Origin: Amycolatopsis sp. NBC_01488
GTDB taxonomy: Bacteria > Actinomycetota > Actinomycetes > Mycobacteriales > Pseudonocardiaceae
Assembly (NCBI RefSeq): GCF_036227105.1
Contig: NZ_CP109434.1
Span: 4,592,001-4,656,000 of the forward strand
DNA length: 64,000 bases
Direction: 5' to 3'
Every line of letters begins with the position of its first letter. Within the stretch, counting starts at the first letter, position 1. The position numbers and the translations under genes are program-made. This document shows positions 9,801-17,101 of this stretch, in pieces. The notes beneath the pieces are model-generated. The model had not been told where the DNA came from. It was given only the letters and a program-made list of their open reading frames with translations, and did not search any database.

Positions 9801-11371
9801 TAGTCGAAGATCAGCCGCGGGCGGCTGGACAGCGTCGCGATCGGCGAGTCGTTGCCCATCGAGCCGATCGGCTCCGCGCCGGTGCGGGCCATCGGCTCGA
9901 GGATGGCTTCGAGCTCTTCCTCGGTGTAGCCGAACGCCTGCTGGCGGCGGACGAGCGCGGCGTGCAGCGGCACCTCGCGGTCGCGCTCGGGCAGGTCTTC
10001 GAGGTTCAGCAGGCCGGCCTCGACCCACTCGTCGTACGGGTGCGCGGTCGCCAGCTCGGTCTTGACCTCGTCGTCCTCGACGATCCGGCCCTCGGCGGTG
10101 TCCACGAGGAACATCCGGCCGGGCTCGAGACGGCCCTTGCGGACGATCGTCGCCGGGTCGATGTCGAGCACGCCGACCTCGGAGGCGAGCACGACGAGGC
10201 CGTCGTCGGTCACCCAGTAGCGCCCAGGGCGCAGGCCGTTGCGGTCCAGGACCGCCCCGATCTGGCTGCCGTCGGTGAAGGCGACGAGCGCCGGGCCGTC
10301 CCACGGCTCCATCAGCGTCGAGTGGAACTCGTAGAAGGCGCGTCGCGCCGGGTCCATTTCCTGGTGGTTCTCCCAGGCTTCCGGGATCATCATGAGAACC
10401 GCGTGCGGCAGCGAGCGGCCGCCCAGGTGGAGCAGCTCCAGGACTTCGTCGAACGACGCCGAGTCGCTGGCGCCGCGGGTGATCACCGGGTAGATCCGCT
10501 TGAGGTCGCCCGGGACCAGGTCGGTTTCGAGGAGGGCTTCGCGGGCGTCCATCCAGTTGCGGTTGCCGCGCAGGGTGTTGATCTCGCCGTTGTGCGCGAC
10601 GTACCGGTACGGGTGCGCGAGCGGCCACGACGGGAAGGTGTTGGTGGAGAAGCGGGAGTGCACGAGGCCGATGGCGCTGGTGACGCGCTCGTCGGTCAGG
10701 TCGGCGAAGAACCGCTCGACCTGGCCCTCGGTGAGCATTCCTTTGTAGACGATCGTGCGCGAGGACAGGCTGGGGAAGTAGACGTCTTCCTCGACGAGTT
10801 CGTGCTCGGCCCGCTTGCGGACGCAGAAGGCGCTGCGCTCGATGTGCAGCGGGTCCGAGTGCTCCGGCTTCGGGCGGCGCGCGGTGAGGAACAGCTGCGT
10901 GAAGTGCGGCATGGTCTCCGCCGCGGTCGGCCCGCAGTGCTCGGTGTGCACCGGCAGCTCGCGCCAGCCGAGGACGCGCATGTCCTCCTCGGCGGCGATG
11001 CGCTCGATGGTCGTCATGGCCCGGCCGCGGCGCTTTTCGTCCAGCGGCAGGAAAGCCGTGCCGACGGCATAGGTGCCCGGCTCGGGGAGCTCGAAGTCCA
11101 CGACCTCGCGGTAGAACTCGTCCGGGATCTGGATCAGCAGCCCGGCGCCGTCGCCGGTGTCCGGTTCGGCGCCCCGCGCCCCGCGATGTTCCAGGTTGCG
11201 CAACGCGACCAGGGCCTTGGCGACGATCGCATGATCGCGTCGTCCGGTCAGGTCGGCGACGAAGGCGACACCGCAGGCGTCGTGTTCGTAGTCGCTGCGG
11301 TAGAGGCCCTCGGCCTCGGCGTTGCTGAGCTGCTGCCCCGCGGAGGGCAGGGAACGGGCACGGTGGGTCAC
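6800..11371 (-). CDS. gltB: Glutamate synthase large subunit
   Basis: The 1523-aa alpha subunit of NADPH-dependent GOGAT, of normal length. The start is GTG 11371, preceded by GGGAGG. The N-terminal glutaminase domain has its nucleophile at Cys33 in DACGVAFVADL, which implies removal of a propeptide of about 32 residues. A central domain is followed by the FMN/2-oxoglutarate-binding synthase domain (GEGGEDAERL, then SGHDGGTGASPLSS). A 3Fe-4S motif CHLDTCPVGVAT follows. The last 250 residues are the GXGXG beta-helix (GGRMVVLGAIGRNFAAGMSGG). With gltD it forms a two-gene operon of nitrogen assimilation. The gene has a long non-coding leader but no recognised riboswitch. Confidence 0.97.
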   Translation of the reverse strand: MTHRARSLPSAGQQLSNAEAEGLYRSDYEHDACGVAFVADLTGRRDHAIVAKALVALRNLEHRGARGAEPDTGDGAGLLIQIPDEFYREVVDFELPEPGTYAVGTAFLPLDEKRRGRAMTTIERIAAEEDMRVLGWRELPVHTEHCGPTAAETMPHFTQLFLTARRPKPEHSDPLHIERSAFCVRKRAEHELVEEDVYFPSLSSRTIVYKGMLTEGQVERFFADLTDERVTSAIGLVHSRFSTNTFPSWPLAHPYRYVAHNGEINTLRGNRNWMDAREALLETDLVPGDLKRIYPVITRGASDSASFDEVLELLHLGGRSLPHAVLMMIPEAWENHQEMDPARRAFYEFHSTLMEPWDGPALVAFTDGSQIGAVLDRNGLRPGRYWVTDDGLVVLASEVGVLDIDPATIVRKGRLEPGRMFLVDTAEGRIVEDDEVKTELATAHPYDEWVEAGLLNLEDLPERDREVPLHAALVRRQQAFGYTEEELEAILEPMARTGAEPIGSMGNDSPIATLSSRPRLIFDYFIQLFAQVTNPPLDAIREELVTALGTQIGAEPNLLVGNAASCRRIALPFPVLDNDQLAKLVHVNDDGDLPEFQAVTVLGRYNVHGGGEALVQRLDEIRAEVSEAIEDGARLIVLSDRGVDENHAPIPSLLLTGAVHHHLVREKTRTQVGLIVEAGDAREVHHIALLIGYGVAAVNPYLAMATVEEMAHQGLIPGVTPKEATHNLIKALGKGVRKTMSKMGVSTVASYTGAQIFEAVGLGEEVIDNCFTGTTSRLGGVGFETLADEVAKRHKYAFPADGVRLAHRELETGADYQWRREGEPHLFNPQTVFKLQHSTRSGKYEIFKEYTKAVDDQSEQLLTLRGLFDFKYGKRAPVPIEEVEPVSEIVKRFATGAISYGSISMEMHQTLAIAMNRLGGKSNTGEGGEDAERLYDPERRSAVKQVASGRFGVTSEYLVNADDIQIKMAQGAKPGEGGQLPGAKVYPWIAKTRFSTPGVGLISPPPHHDIYSIEDLAQLIHDLKNANPKARIHVKLVSEVGVGTVAAGVSKAHADVVLISGHDGGTGASPLSSIKHAGGPWELGLAETQQTLLANRLRDRIVVQTDGQLKTGRDVIVAALLGAEEFGFATAPLVVSGCIMMRVCHLDTCPVGVATQNPKLREKFSGKAEYVVNFFEFIAQEVREYLAELGFRSIAEAVGHAEFLDKRKAIDHWKAAGLDLSPIFHVPDIAPAGLRLQQTQQDHGLEKALDNTLIQLAEGALNSGDKVRLELPVRNVNRTVGTMLGSELTRRWGGEGLPDDTIDVTFTGTAGQSFGAFVPKGITLRLYGDGNDYVGKGLSGGRLIVRPSKDARIAAEEHIIAGNVIAYGATSGEIFIRGKVGERFCVRNSGALAVVEGVGDHGGEYMTGGRMVVLGAIGRNFAAGMSGGIAYVLDLPAHRVNPEMVDIDPLDSEDADFLRETLEKHYDETESAVARELLADWDAGVDRFGKVMPKDYKRVLAAQVQAERDGRDVNEAIMEAAHG

Positions 11372-11915
11372 GGCTGGCCGCCTCCCAAGGCGTTGGCGCG
11401 ACCGGTACTCACCTCATCGAGTGGTTCGAGCTGAACCGGTTAACGAAGTGGTCCGGGACCGCGATGGTCAGTCGAGAACAGTTGCTGTTGTCGGCGTTGT
11501 CGGTGTCACAGTGCTAGATGCCGCGAAGCGTCGGCCGGGCTCGATGCTCGGAACCGGACGCGGGTCATCTGGGAGGCCGCACAACGCTGGGCAGCCGAAC
11601 ATGCCGGTGCTTCTGCGCGCGCAGGCAGACCACGGTGGTGGGGGTCAGCCGGAGCGCGCGGTGTTACTCCCGGGTTCGCCGGGTCTTATGACGATAGTGT
11701 GAATTCGCTGTTATCGACATACGTCGTTGTCCCGGGGTGGGAAATGCCACGCTTGCGTTGACGGGCCCCGGGGTAGTCCCATATGCCGGGCCGGCTCTCC
11801 CATCGGTCGGTCCGTAGCCCTCGTGACCTGCGGAAACGTCTGTCCGAAGTGGCCTGGGGCACGTGCCGCGGCACCTCGGCGAGGTGGCAAGCTGGGTGCA
11901 TGGCGGACTCGTCCG
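11372..11915. other. 544-bp intergenic region upstream of gltB and the YigZ gene
   Basis: No credible coding sequence was seen; open frames here lack codon-position bias and ribosome-binding sites. It must hold the promoters of gltB (minus) and the YigZ gene (plus). A GGTTC-N5-GAACC inverted repeat (11423-11437) overlaps an AACCGGTT palindrome (11434-11441) about 55 bp upstream of gltB and could be a regulator site. I could not fit a convincing GlnR box or a known riboswitch. Confidence 0.5.
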
Positions 11916-12548
11916 ATGACTGATCGTTATCTCTCCGTGGCTCGTTCCGGGGTGCACGAGATCGAGATCAAGCGCTCCCGGTTCCTCTGCGCGCTGGCTC
12001 CGGTGCCGTCGGAAGAGGCCGCGCGCGAGTTCATCGCGGCCCGCCGGCGCGCCGATCCGGGCGCGCGGCACCACTGTCACGCGTTCGTTTTGGGGCCGGA
12101 TGGGCGAACCCGGCGGTCCAGTGACGACGGTGAGCCGACGGGCACCGCGGGCACGCCGATGCTGGAAGTGCTGCGGCGCCGTGCGCTCACGGACACGGTC
12201 GCGGTGGTGACGCGGTACTTCGGCGGCGTGCTGCTGGGGGCGGGCGGGTTGATCCGCGCGTACGGTCAGTCCGTTTCGGACGCACTGGAAGTGGTTGGTG
12301 TACTAGAACACCGGCGTCTCAGGCTGGTCGAGGTCGCGGTGAGCTACGACCGCGCGGGGCGCCTGGAGAACGACCTGCGCGCGTCGCCGTACCTGCTCCA
12401 CGCGTCCCGCTTCGACGAGTCTGCCCGCTTCGAGATCGGGCTGGCGCCGGACGAGGTCCCGGCTTTCGAGGGCTGGCTCGCGGACCTGACGAACGGCGAA
12501 GCGACGACGACGGAACTCGGCGACCACTGGGTGGTCCACCGGCGCTGA
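11916..12548 (+). CDS. YigZ/IMPACT family protein
   Basis: A 210-aa member of the UPF0029/IMPACT family, whose members are linked to translation control in eukaryotes and are broadly conserved but poorly defined in bacteria. Signatures are EIKRSRFLCALAPV, HHCHAFVLG, SDDGEPTGTAGTPML and VVTRYFGGVLLGAGGLIRAYG, the last being the family hallmark. The C-terminal 75 residues form the ferredoxin-like domain of this family. ATG 11916 gives the expected N-terminus but has no clear Shine-Dalgarno. A short frame MADSSDD (11900-11923) overlaps the start codon. Confidence 0.88.
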   Translation: MTDRYLSVARSGVHEIEIKRSRFLCALAPVPSEEAAREFIAARRRADPGARHHCHAFVLGPDGRTRRSSDDGEPTGTAGTPMLEVLRRRALTDTVAVVTRYFGGVLLGAGGLIRAYGQSVSDALEVVGVLEHRRLRLVEVAVSYDRAGRLENDLRASPYLLHASRFDESARFEIGLAPDEVPAFEGWLADLTNGEATTTELGDHWVVHRR

Positions 12549-12692
12549 GTGGTCCGGTCCCGGATTCGCTTGGCGTGCACCAAAACTTTCGGTGCTACCG
12601 CGATCACGTTCTTTCGTGGCACCATGTCCTGCCACCGAGTTCCGGTACCACTTCGATCACCACGACGTCGTCAGCGCGGCTCGCGCCCAGCT

Positions 12693-12704
12693 GACAACGT
12701 TGTC
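12693..12704. promoter_or_regulatory. LacI-type operator, upstream copy
   Basis: Perfect 12-bp palindrome GACAACGTTGTC with a central CG, typical of LacI/GalR family operators at glycoside hydrolase genes. An identical copy lies 54 bp downstream. No LacI family gene is adjacent, so the regulator acts in trans. Confidence 0.8.
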
Positions 12705-12746
12705 ACCACCGGCTGTGCCTGCCTCACTTCACCACCCGCATCGCCC

Positions 12747-12758
12747 GACAACGTTGTC
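12747..12758. promoter_or_regulatory. LacI-type operator, downstream copy
   Basis: Second exact copy of GACAACGTTGTC, ending 37 bp before the GH92 start codon. The pair is spaced 54 bp, about five helical turns, which suits cooperative binding or looping over the promoter. Confidence 0.8.
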
Positions 12759-12795
12759 GCCCGGCGGAAAGCGTGCGACAAGGAGGGAAGGTTCC

Positions 12796-15516
12796 ATGTC
12801 CGGACCACGCTCGAGGCTGATCAGACGGCTGCGCGCGGCCACGCTCGCCGCGGTCGTCGTGGGGGCGGGTCTCGCCGCGCTGCCCACCACGTCCGCCGGG
12901 GCGGCGACGCTCGCCCTTACGCAGTACGTGAATCCCTTCATCGGCACGGACAACAGCAACTCGCCGAACCCGGTGCCCGGCGGCGCCGGCGGCAGCACCT
13001 ACCCCGGTGCCGTCGTGCCGTTCGGAATGGTGCAGTTCAGCCCGGACACCCCGACCGCGTCGCCGTCCGGCTACCGCTACAGCGACACGAGCATCGAGGA
13101 ATTCAGCCTCACCCACTTCAACGGCGCCGGCTGCGCCAACAACGAAGACCTCGGCCTGCTGCCGATCACCGGCGCGATCGGCACCTCGCCGGGCACCGGC
13201 TGGACCGGGTACGGGGGCCGCTACACCAAGGCGAACGAGTCGGCCGCGCCCGGCTACTACAAGAACAAGCTCGACAACTACAACACCACCGTCGAGCTGT
13301 CGGCCACCCAGCGGTCCGGCGCCATGAAGCTGACCTACCCGAACACGACGTCGGCGCGGCTGCTCGTCAACACCGGCCGCAGCGCCACCGGCAGCCGCAC
13401 CGGATCGATCAGCATCACCGGCAGCCAGCTCACCGGCTCGGTCACCGGCGGCGGCTTCTGCGGTTCGTCGAAGACGTACCAGATCTTCTACGTGATCCAG
13501 TTCGACCGCGCGCCCAGCGGGTTCGGCACCTGGCTCGGCGGCACGGTGAACGCCGGCTCCGCGAGCACCAGCGGCACGAACTCGGGCGGCTACGTCACCT
13601 TCGACACCTCGAGCAACACCATCGTGCAGGCCAAGGTCGGCATCTCGTTCGTCAGCGTGGCCAACGCGCAGGCCAACCTCGCCGCCGAGAACCCCGGCTT
13701 CGACTTCGCCGCGACCCGGGCCGCGGCCGACACGAGCTGGAACACCATCCTCAACCGCGTGCAGGTGGACAGCGGTGCGGCCGCGGACCTGCAGAAGTTC
13801 TACACGGCGCTGTACCACGTGTTCCAGAACCCGAACATCGCCAGCGACACGAACGGCCAGTACCGCGGATTCGACCAAGCGGTCCACACGGCGTCCCACA
13901 CCGTCTACCAGAACTACTCCGGCTGGGACATCTACCGGTCGTGGTCCGCGCTCATCAGCCTGGTCGCGCCGAACGAAGCCAGTGACATCGCGAAGTCGAT
14001 GGTGCTCGACGGCCAGCAGGGCGGGTTGCTGCCCAAGTGGTCGCACAACAGCAACGAGCACTTCGTGATGACCGGTGACCCCGGGCCGATCATCGTCGGC
14101 AGCATGTACGCCTTCGGTGTCCGCGGCTTCGACACCGCGGCGGCGCTGACGCTGATGGACAAGAGCTCCAACGGTGGCACGACGCAGGGGCAGGCCATCC
14201 GCGGCCGCCAGTCCGGGTACGTCAGCCGCCACTACATCACCGAGGACCCGTCCGACTCGCTCGAGTACTCGGCGTCGGACTTCGCGGTGGCGCAGTTCGC
14301 GAAGGCCGTCGGCGACACCGCGAAGTACACCACGTACATGCAGCGCGCCCAGTGGTGGCAGAACGTGTTCGGCCCCGACTCGGGCTACGTCCAGCCGCGC
14401 GGCAGCGACGGCACGTGGGCGTGGCCGGTCGTGCCGTCGAGCAACAGCGGCTACACCGAGGGCAACCCGTCGCAGTACACCTGGATGGTGCCCTACAACT
14501 ACCAGGGCGTGATCAACCTGATGGGCGGCCCGAAGACCGCCGTCCAGCGGCTGGACCACCACTTCACCCAGCTCAACGGCGGCCTCACCCAGCCGTACTT
14601 CTACATCGGCAACGAGCCCGAGCACGGCGTGCCGTGGGCGTACAACTACGCGGCCCACCCGCAGGGGACCAGCGCGGCGGTGCGGCGCGTGCTGAACGAG
14701 TCGTTCACCACCGGCGCGGGCGGCCTGCCCGGCAACGACGACCTCGGCGCGACGTCGGCGTGGTACGTCTTCGCCGCGCTGGGGATGTACCCGGCGACCC
14801 CGGGCGCGGACGTGCTCGCCCTGCACGGCCCGCTGTTCCCGGCGGTCTCGATCGTCCGGCCGAGCGGGACGATCAGGATCACCGGCAGCGGCGCGGGCCA
14901 GGGTGCGCAGTACGTGCAGGGCCTGAGCGTCAACGGGACCGCGACGACGAAGTCGTGGATCCGTTACGGCGACATCGCGGGCGCGTCGACGCTGAGCTAC
15001 ACGATGGGCTCCTCGCCGAGTGCCTGGGGAACCAGCGCGTCGGACGTCCCGCCGTCGTACAACGACGGGTTCACGCCGCCGCCGACCGCGCCGGACCTCG
15101 GCACGAACCTGGCACAGGGCAAGGCGGCCACCGGCTCGGCACCGTGCAACTCGGCCGAAGGCGCGGCCAACGCGGTCGACGGCAGCCTGGCGAACAACAG
15201 CAAGTTCTGCAGCACCGCCGCGACGAAGTTCCTCCAGGTCGACCTCGGATCGGCGCAGAACGTGTCGTCGTTCGTCGTCAAGCACGCCGGCCTCGGCGGC
15301 GAGACCACGGGCTGGAACACCGGCGCGTTCACGATCCAGACGTCGGCCGACGGCTCGACCTGGACGACCGTCGCGTCGGTGTCCGGTTCCCGGGCCGGCC
15401 GCACGTATCACCCGATCGCGACGCGGTCGGCCCGGTACGTGAAGCTGAACGTCACCACGCCGACCAACAACGGCGACGGCGCGGCCCGGATCTACGAGTT
15501 CGAGGTCTACCGCTGA
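12796..15516 (+). CDS. Secreted GH92 family alpha-mannosidase with C-terminal F5/8 type C (CBM32-like) domain
   Basis: A 906-aa exo-acting, calcium-dependent alpha-mannosidase of family GH92, probably alpha-1,2 though the linkage is not certain. ATG 12796 follows AAGGAGGGAAGG. Residues 1-36 are a signal peptide (RRLRAAT, a hydrophobic core, then TSAGAA). The N-terminal GH92 domain opens with YVNPFIGTDNS and has GGSTYPGAVVPFGMVQFSP. The catalytic (alpha/alpha)6 domain carries YSGWDIYRSW, GNEPEHGVPWAYNY and LPGNDDLGATSAWYVFAALG. Residues about 770-906 form a discoidin-like domain (NLAQGKAATGS at its start, ARYVKLNV near its end). Two LacI-type operators in its promoter suggest induction by a mannose-containing sugar. 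It likely trims mannan or fungal and host glycans outside the cell. Confidence 0.95.
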   Translation: MSGPRSRLIRRLRAATLAAVVVGAGLAALPTTSAGAATLALTQYVNPFIGTDNSNSPNPVPGGAGGSTYPGAVVPFGMVQFSPDTPTASPSGYRYSDTSIEEFSLTHFNGAGCANNEDLGLLPITGAIGTSPGTGWTGYGGRYTKANESAAPGYYKNKLDNYNTTVELSATQRSGAMKLTYPNTTSARLLVNTGRSATGSRTGSISITGSQLTGSVTGGGFCGSSKTYQIFYVIQFDRAPSGFGTWLGGTVNAGSASTSGTNSGGYVTFDTSSNTIVQAKVGISFVSVANAQANLAAENPGFDFAATRAAADTSWNTILNRVQVDSGAAADLQKFYTALYHVFQNPNIASDTNGQYRGFDQAVHTASHTVYQNYSGWDIYRSWSALISLVAPNEASDIAKSMVLDGQQGGLLPKWSHNSNEHFVMTGDPGPIIVGSMYAFGVRGFDTAAALTLMDKSSNGGTTQGQAIRGRQSGYVSRHYITEDPSDSLEYSASDFAVAQFAKAVGDTAKYTTYMQRAQWWQNVFGPDSGYVQPRGSDGTWAWPVVPSSNSGYTEGNPSQYTWMVPYNYQGVINLMGGPKTAVQRLDHHFTQLNGGLTQPYFYIGNEPEHGVPWAYNYAAHPQGTSAAVRRVLNESFTTGAGGLPGNDDLGATSAWYVFAALGMYPATPGADVLALHGPLFPAVSIVRPSGTIRITGSGAGQGAQYVQGLSVNGTATTKSWIRYGDIAGASTLSYTMGSSPSAWGTSASDVPPSYNDGFTPPPTAPDLGTNLAQGKAATGSAPCNSAEGAANAVDGSLANNSKFCSTAATKFLQVDLGSAQNVSSFVVKHAGLGGETTGWNTGAFTIQTSADGSTWTTVASVSGSRAGRTYHPIATRSARYVKLNVTTPTNNGDGAARIYEFEVYR

Positions 15517-15522
15517 CCAACC

Positions 15523-15570
15523 GGTCGTGAGTGAGAAACAGGGTTAGAACGCTGTTTCTCACTCACGACC
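15523..15570. repeat. 48-nt palindromic repeat, copy 1 (also at 42477-42524)
   Basis: Perfect 19-bp arms (GGTCGTGAGTGAGAAACAG at 15523-15541 and its complement at 15552-15570) enclose a 10-nt centre GGTTAGAACG. It sits between two convergent genes and contains the stop codon of the minus-strand GNAT gene (15563-15565). It differs from copy 2 only at positions 20 and 29, which face each other in the hairpin. It could act as a bidirectional terminator, but the near identity of two distant copies suggests a dispersed element. Confidence 0.9.
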
Positions 15571-16129
15571 GCGCCAGCCACTCCTCGCGGGTGATGGCGT
15601 ACTCGACCTCGCCTTGTTCACTGCCGGGCGCCTGCCCGTGCTCCGGGAACTCCTCGAAGTACGTGCGGACGAACGTCATCCCCAGCTTCTCCATCACGCG
15701 GCGTGAGCGCTTGTTCACCGTCATGGTGAACGCCGTCACGCGGCGGACCCCCAGCTCGGTGAAGCCCTTCGCGAGCAGCGCCGCCGAGCCTTCGGTTCCG
15801 TAGCCCTTGCCCCATGCCCGCTGGTGCAGCCGGTACCCCAGCTCCGGCTCGTCCACCGGATCCTCCGGGCGCGGGCGGAAATGGAACCACCCCAGAAAAT
15901 CGCCGCTGCTCTTCTCGATCGCCGCCCAGAACCCGTAACCGGGGAAACGCTCGTAGTAACCGAGGAACGCGGGGAGATCCAGCGTGACGATCTCGGTGCG
16001 ATCCGCGGGCCGGCCCCCATTGAGGTACTTCATCACGGCCGGGTCGTCGTAGAGCGCGAAGAGCGCGTCGGCGTCGTTCTCGGTGAACCGGCGGAAGATC
16101 AGCCGCTCGGTTTCGAGGAATACGTGCAT
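15563..16129 (-). CDS. GNAT family N-acetyltransferase (RimJ/RimL-like)
   Basis: A 188-aa acetyltransferase of the RimJ/RimL-like group, using acetyl-CoA to modify an amine on a protein N-terminus or small molecule. The N-terminus LETERLIFRRFTENDADALFALYDDP is the signature of that group. The acetyl-CoA loop reads RAWGKGYGTEGSAAL in place of the common QGxGxA motif. A later strand, VTAFTMTVNKRSRRVMEKLGM, supplies the conserved N-S/R-x-x-V-x-E-K-x-G element. The stop codon lies inside the 48-nt palindrome, so the last residues ARS are encoded next to or in the repeat. The substrate is unknown. Confidence 0.9.
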   Translation of the reverse strand: MHVFLETERLIFRRFTENDADALFALYDDPAVMKYLNGGRPADRTEIVTLDLPAFLGYYERFPGYGFWAAIEKSSGDFLGWFHFRPRPEDPVDEPELGYRLHQRAWGKGYGTEGSAALLAKGFTELGVRRVTAFTMTVNKRSRRVMEKLGMTFVRTYFEEFPEHGQAPGSEQGEVEYAITREEWLARS

Positions 16130-16169
16130 CAGGTGATGCTGTCAGTGACCCCAGTGGGTGGCAACGCGA

Positions 16170-16427
16170 TTACGCGGCGACCGCGAGAACCTCGTCCAGC
16201 GCCAGCGAACCGGCCTCGGTGAGCACGGCGGGCACCCGCTCGCCGCACTTGCCGGGACTGGCGGGTGCGATCAGGCCGAGCCGCGCGAGGCGGTGCACGG
16301 TGGACTGGTCGCAGCAGCTCAGGCCGTCGATGAACAGGTCGGGCTCGCAGCTGCAGCTGATCTCGGCGTGGCCCCCGGCCACGGCTCTCAACGTGGCCCG
16401 CTCACGGTGGTTCAGTTCGGTGATCAT
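16170..16427 (-). CDS. Cys-rich 85-aa protein, possible metal-binding winged helix
   Basis: Start ATG 16427 with an excellent GGAAGGAGG upstream. The small protein begins MITELNHRERATLRAVAGGHAE. It carries five cysteines (25, 27, 38, 39 and 61) within ISCSCEPD, GLSCCDQS and GKCGER. Between them, DQSTVHRLARLGLIAP looks like the recognition helix and turn of a winged-helix fold, and VPAVLTEAGSLALDEV could be the wing and final helix. That pattern suggests a small DNA-binding protein with a metal or redox site, but I do not recognise a named family. It stands alone between the GNAT and Lrp genes. Confidence 0.7.
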   Translation of the reverse strand: MITELNHRERATLRAVAGGHAEISCSCEPDLFIDGLSCCDQSTVHRLARLGLIAPASPGKCGERVPAVLTEAGSLALDEVLAVAA

Positions 16428-16520
16428 GGCGGCGCCTCCTTCCCGTCGGACCCATTAGACCGCCCACCACCGACATTTTCCGCCTTTGAGCGTGCGAACC
16501 GGGGTATTGAGGGGAAACAC

Positions 16521-17024
16521 CTAGGGGTGGCGTGTCGCGTCATACCGGGTGACATCCGGATACCCTCCGCCGAGCGGCTCAATCGTCGTCTTCCGCAGGT
16601 GGCGGAAAACGATCGACGTCCGGAAACCGACGATCTCCCGGCGCAACGCGAGCCGGTCGGCGAGGAACGCGTGCAGCGTGTCGATGTCGGGGGTGGTCAC
16701 CTCGATCAGGAAATCGTCACTGCCCGCGGTCACGTACACCGAGAGCACCTCCGGCAGTTCCGCGATGGACCGCTGGAACTCGTCGATGACCGCCCGGCTC
16801 AACGGCCGCACCTGCGCCGCGACGAGCGCCCGGACGCCGCGGTTGAGGCTCGCCAGGTCGATGTCGGCGTGGTAGCCGCGGATGACACCCCGCTCCCGCA
16901 GCAACCGGATGCGTTCGAGGCACGTCGAGGGCGCGATGCCGACCTTCCGGGCGATGTCCCGGTTGGTCTGCCGCGCGTCTTCCTGCAGCTGCCGGACGAT
17001 CGCCGAATCAAGTTCGTCGAGCAC
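16521..17024 (-). CDS. Lrp/AsnC family transcriptional regulator
   Basis: A 167-aa regulator starting at GTG 17024, chosen because AGGAGG lies 5 nt upstream and LDELDSAIVRQLQEDAR is the family N-terminus. The HTH (TNRDIARKVGIAPSTCLERIRLLRERGVI) is followed by the RAM ligand-binding domain, with VLSVYVTAGSDDFLIEV and FRTSIVFRHLRKTTIEP. Members bind amino acids and control their catabolism. It lies divergent from a leucine/valine-type dehydrogenase with only 77 bp between starts, so it is the probable amino-acid-responsive regulator of that gene. Confidence 0.92.
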   Translation of the reverse strand: MLDELDSAIVRQLQEDARQTNRDIARKVGIAPSTCLERIRLLRERGVIRGYHADIDLASLNRGVRALVAAQVRPLSRAVIDEFQRSIAELPEVLSVYVTAGSDDFLIEVTTPDIDTLHAFLADRLALRREIVGFRTSIVFRHLRKTTIEPLGGGYPDVTRYDATRHP

Positions 17025-17101
17025 CGTGGCCTCCTGACCATCGCCGAATTTCGTTCGGCAGCTTGCCGACACCGTCGACGATCACTCTAACTTCGGTCGG
17101 T

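Noticed and set aside
8648..11434. A 928-codon plus-strand open frame across gltB
   Set aside because: Antisense shadow of gltB; it has no recognisable motifs and is rich in Arg, Asp, His and Val as expected from antisense GC-rich DNA.
11372..11915. A riboswitch or GlnR box in the gltB leader
   Set aside because: No conserved aptamer fold or convincing GlnR GTnAC/GAAAC pattern could be matched by eye; only a short palindrome was seen.
12724..15411. An 895-codon open frame on the minus strand opposite the GH92 gene
   Set aside because: It is a shadow frame. The plus-strand frame has a signal peptide, GH92 motifs and a discoidin domain, and the minus frame has the Arg/Gly/Ala-rich composition expected from high-GC antisense.
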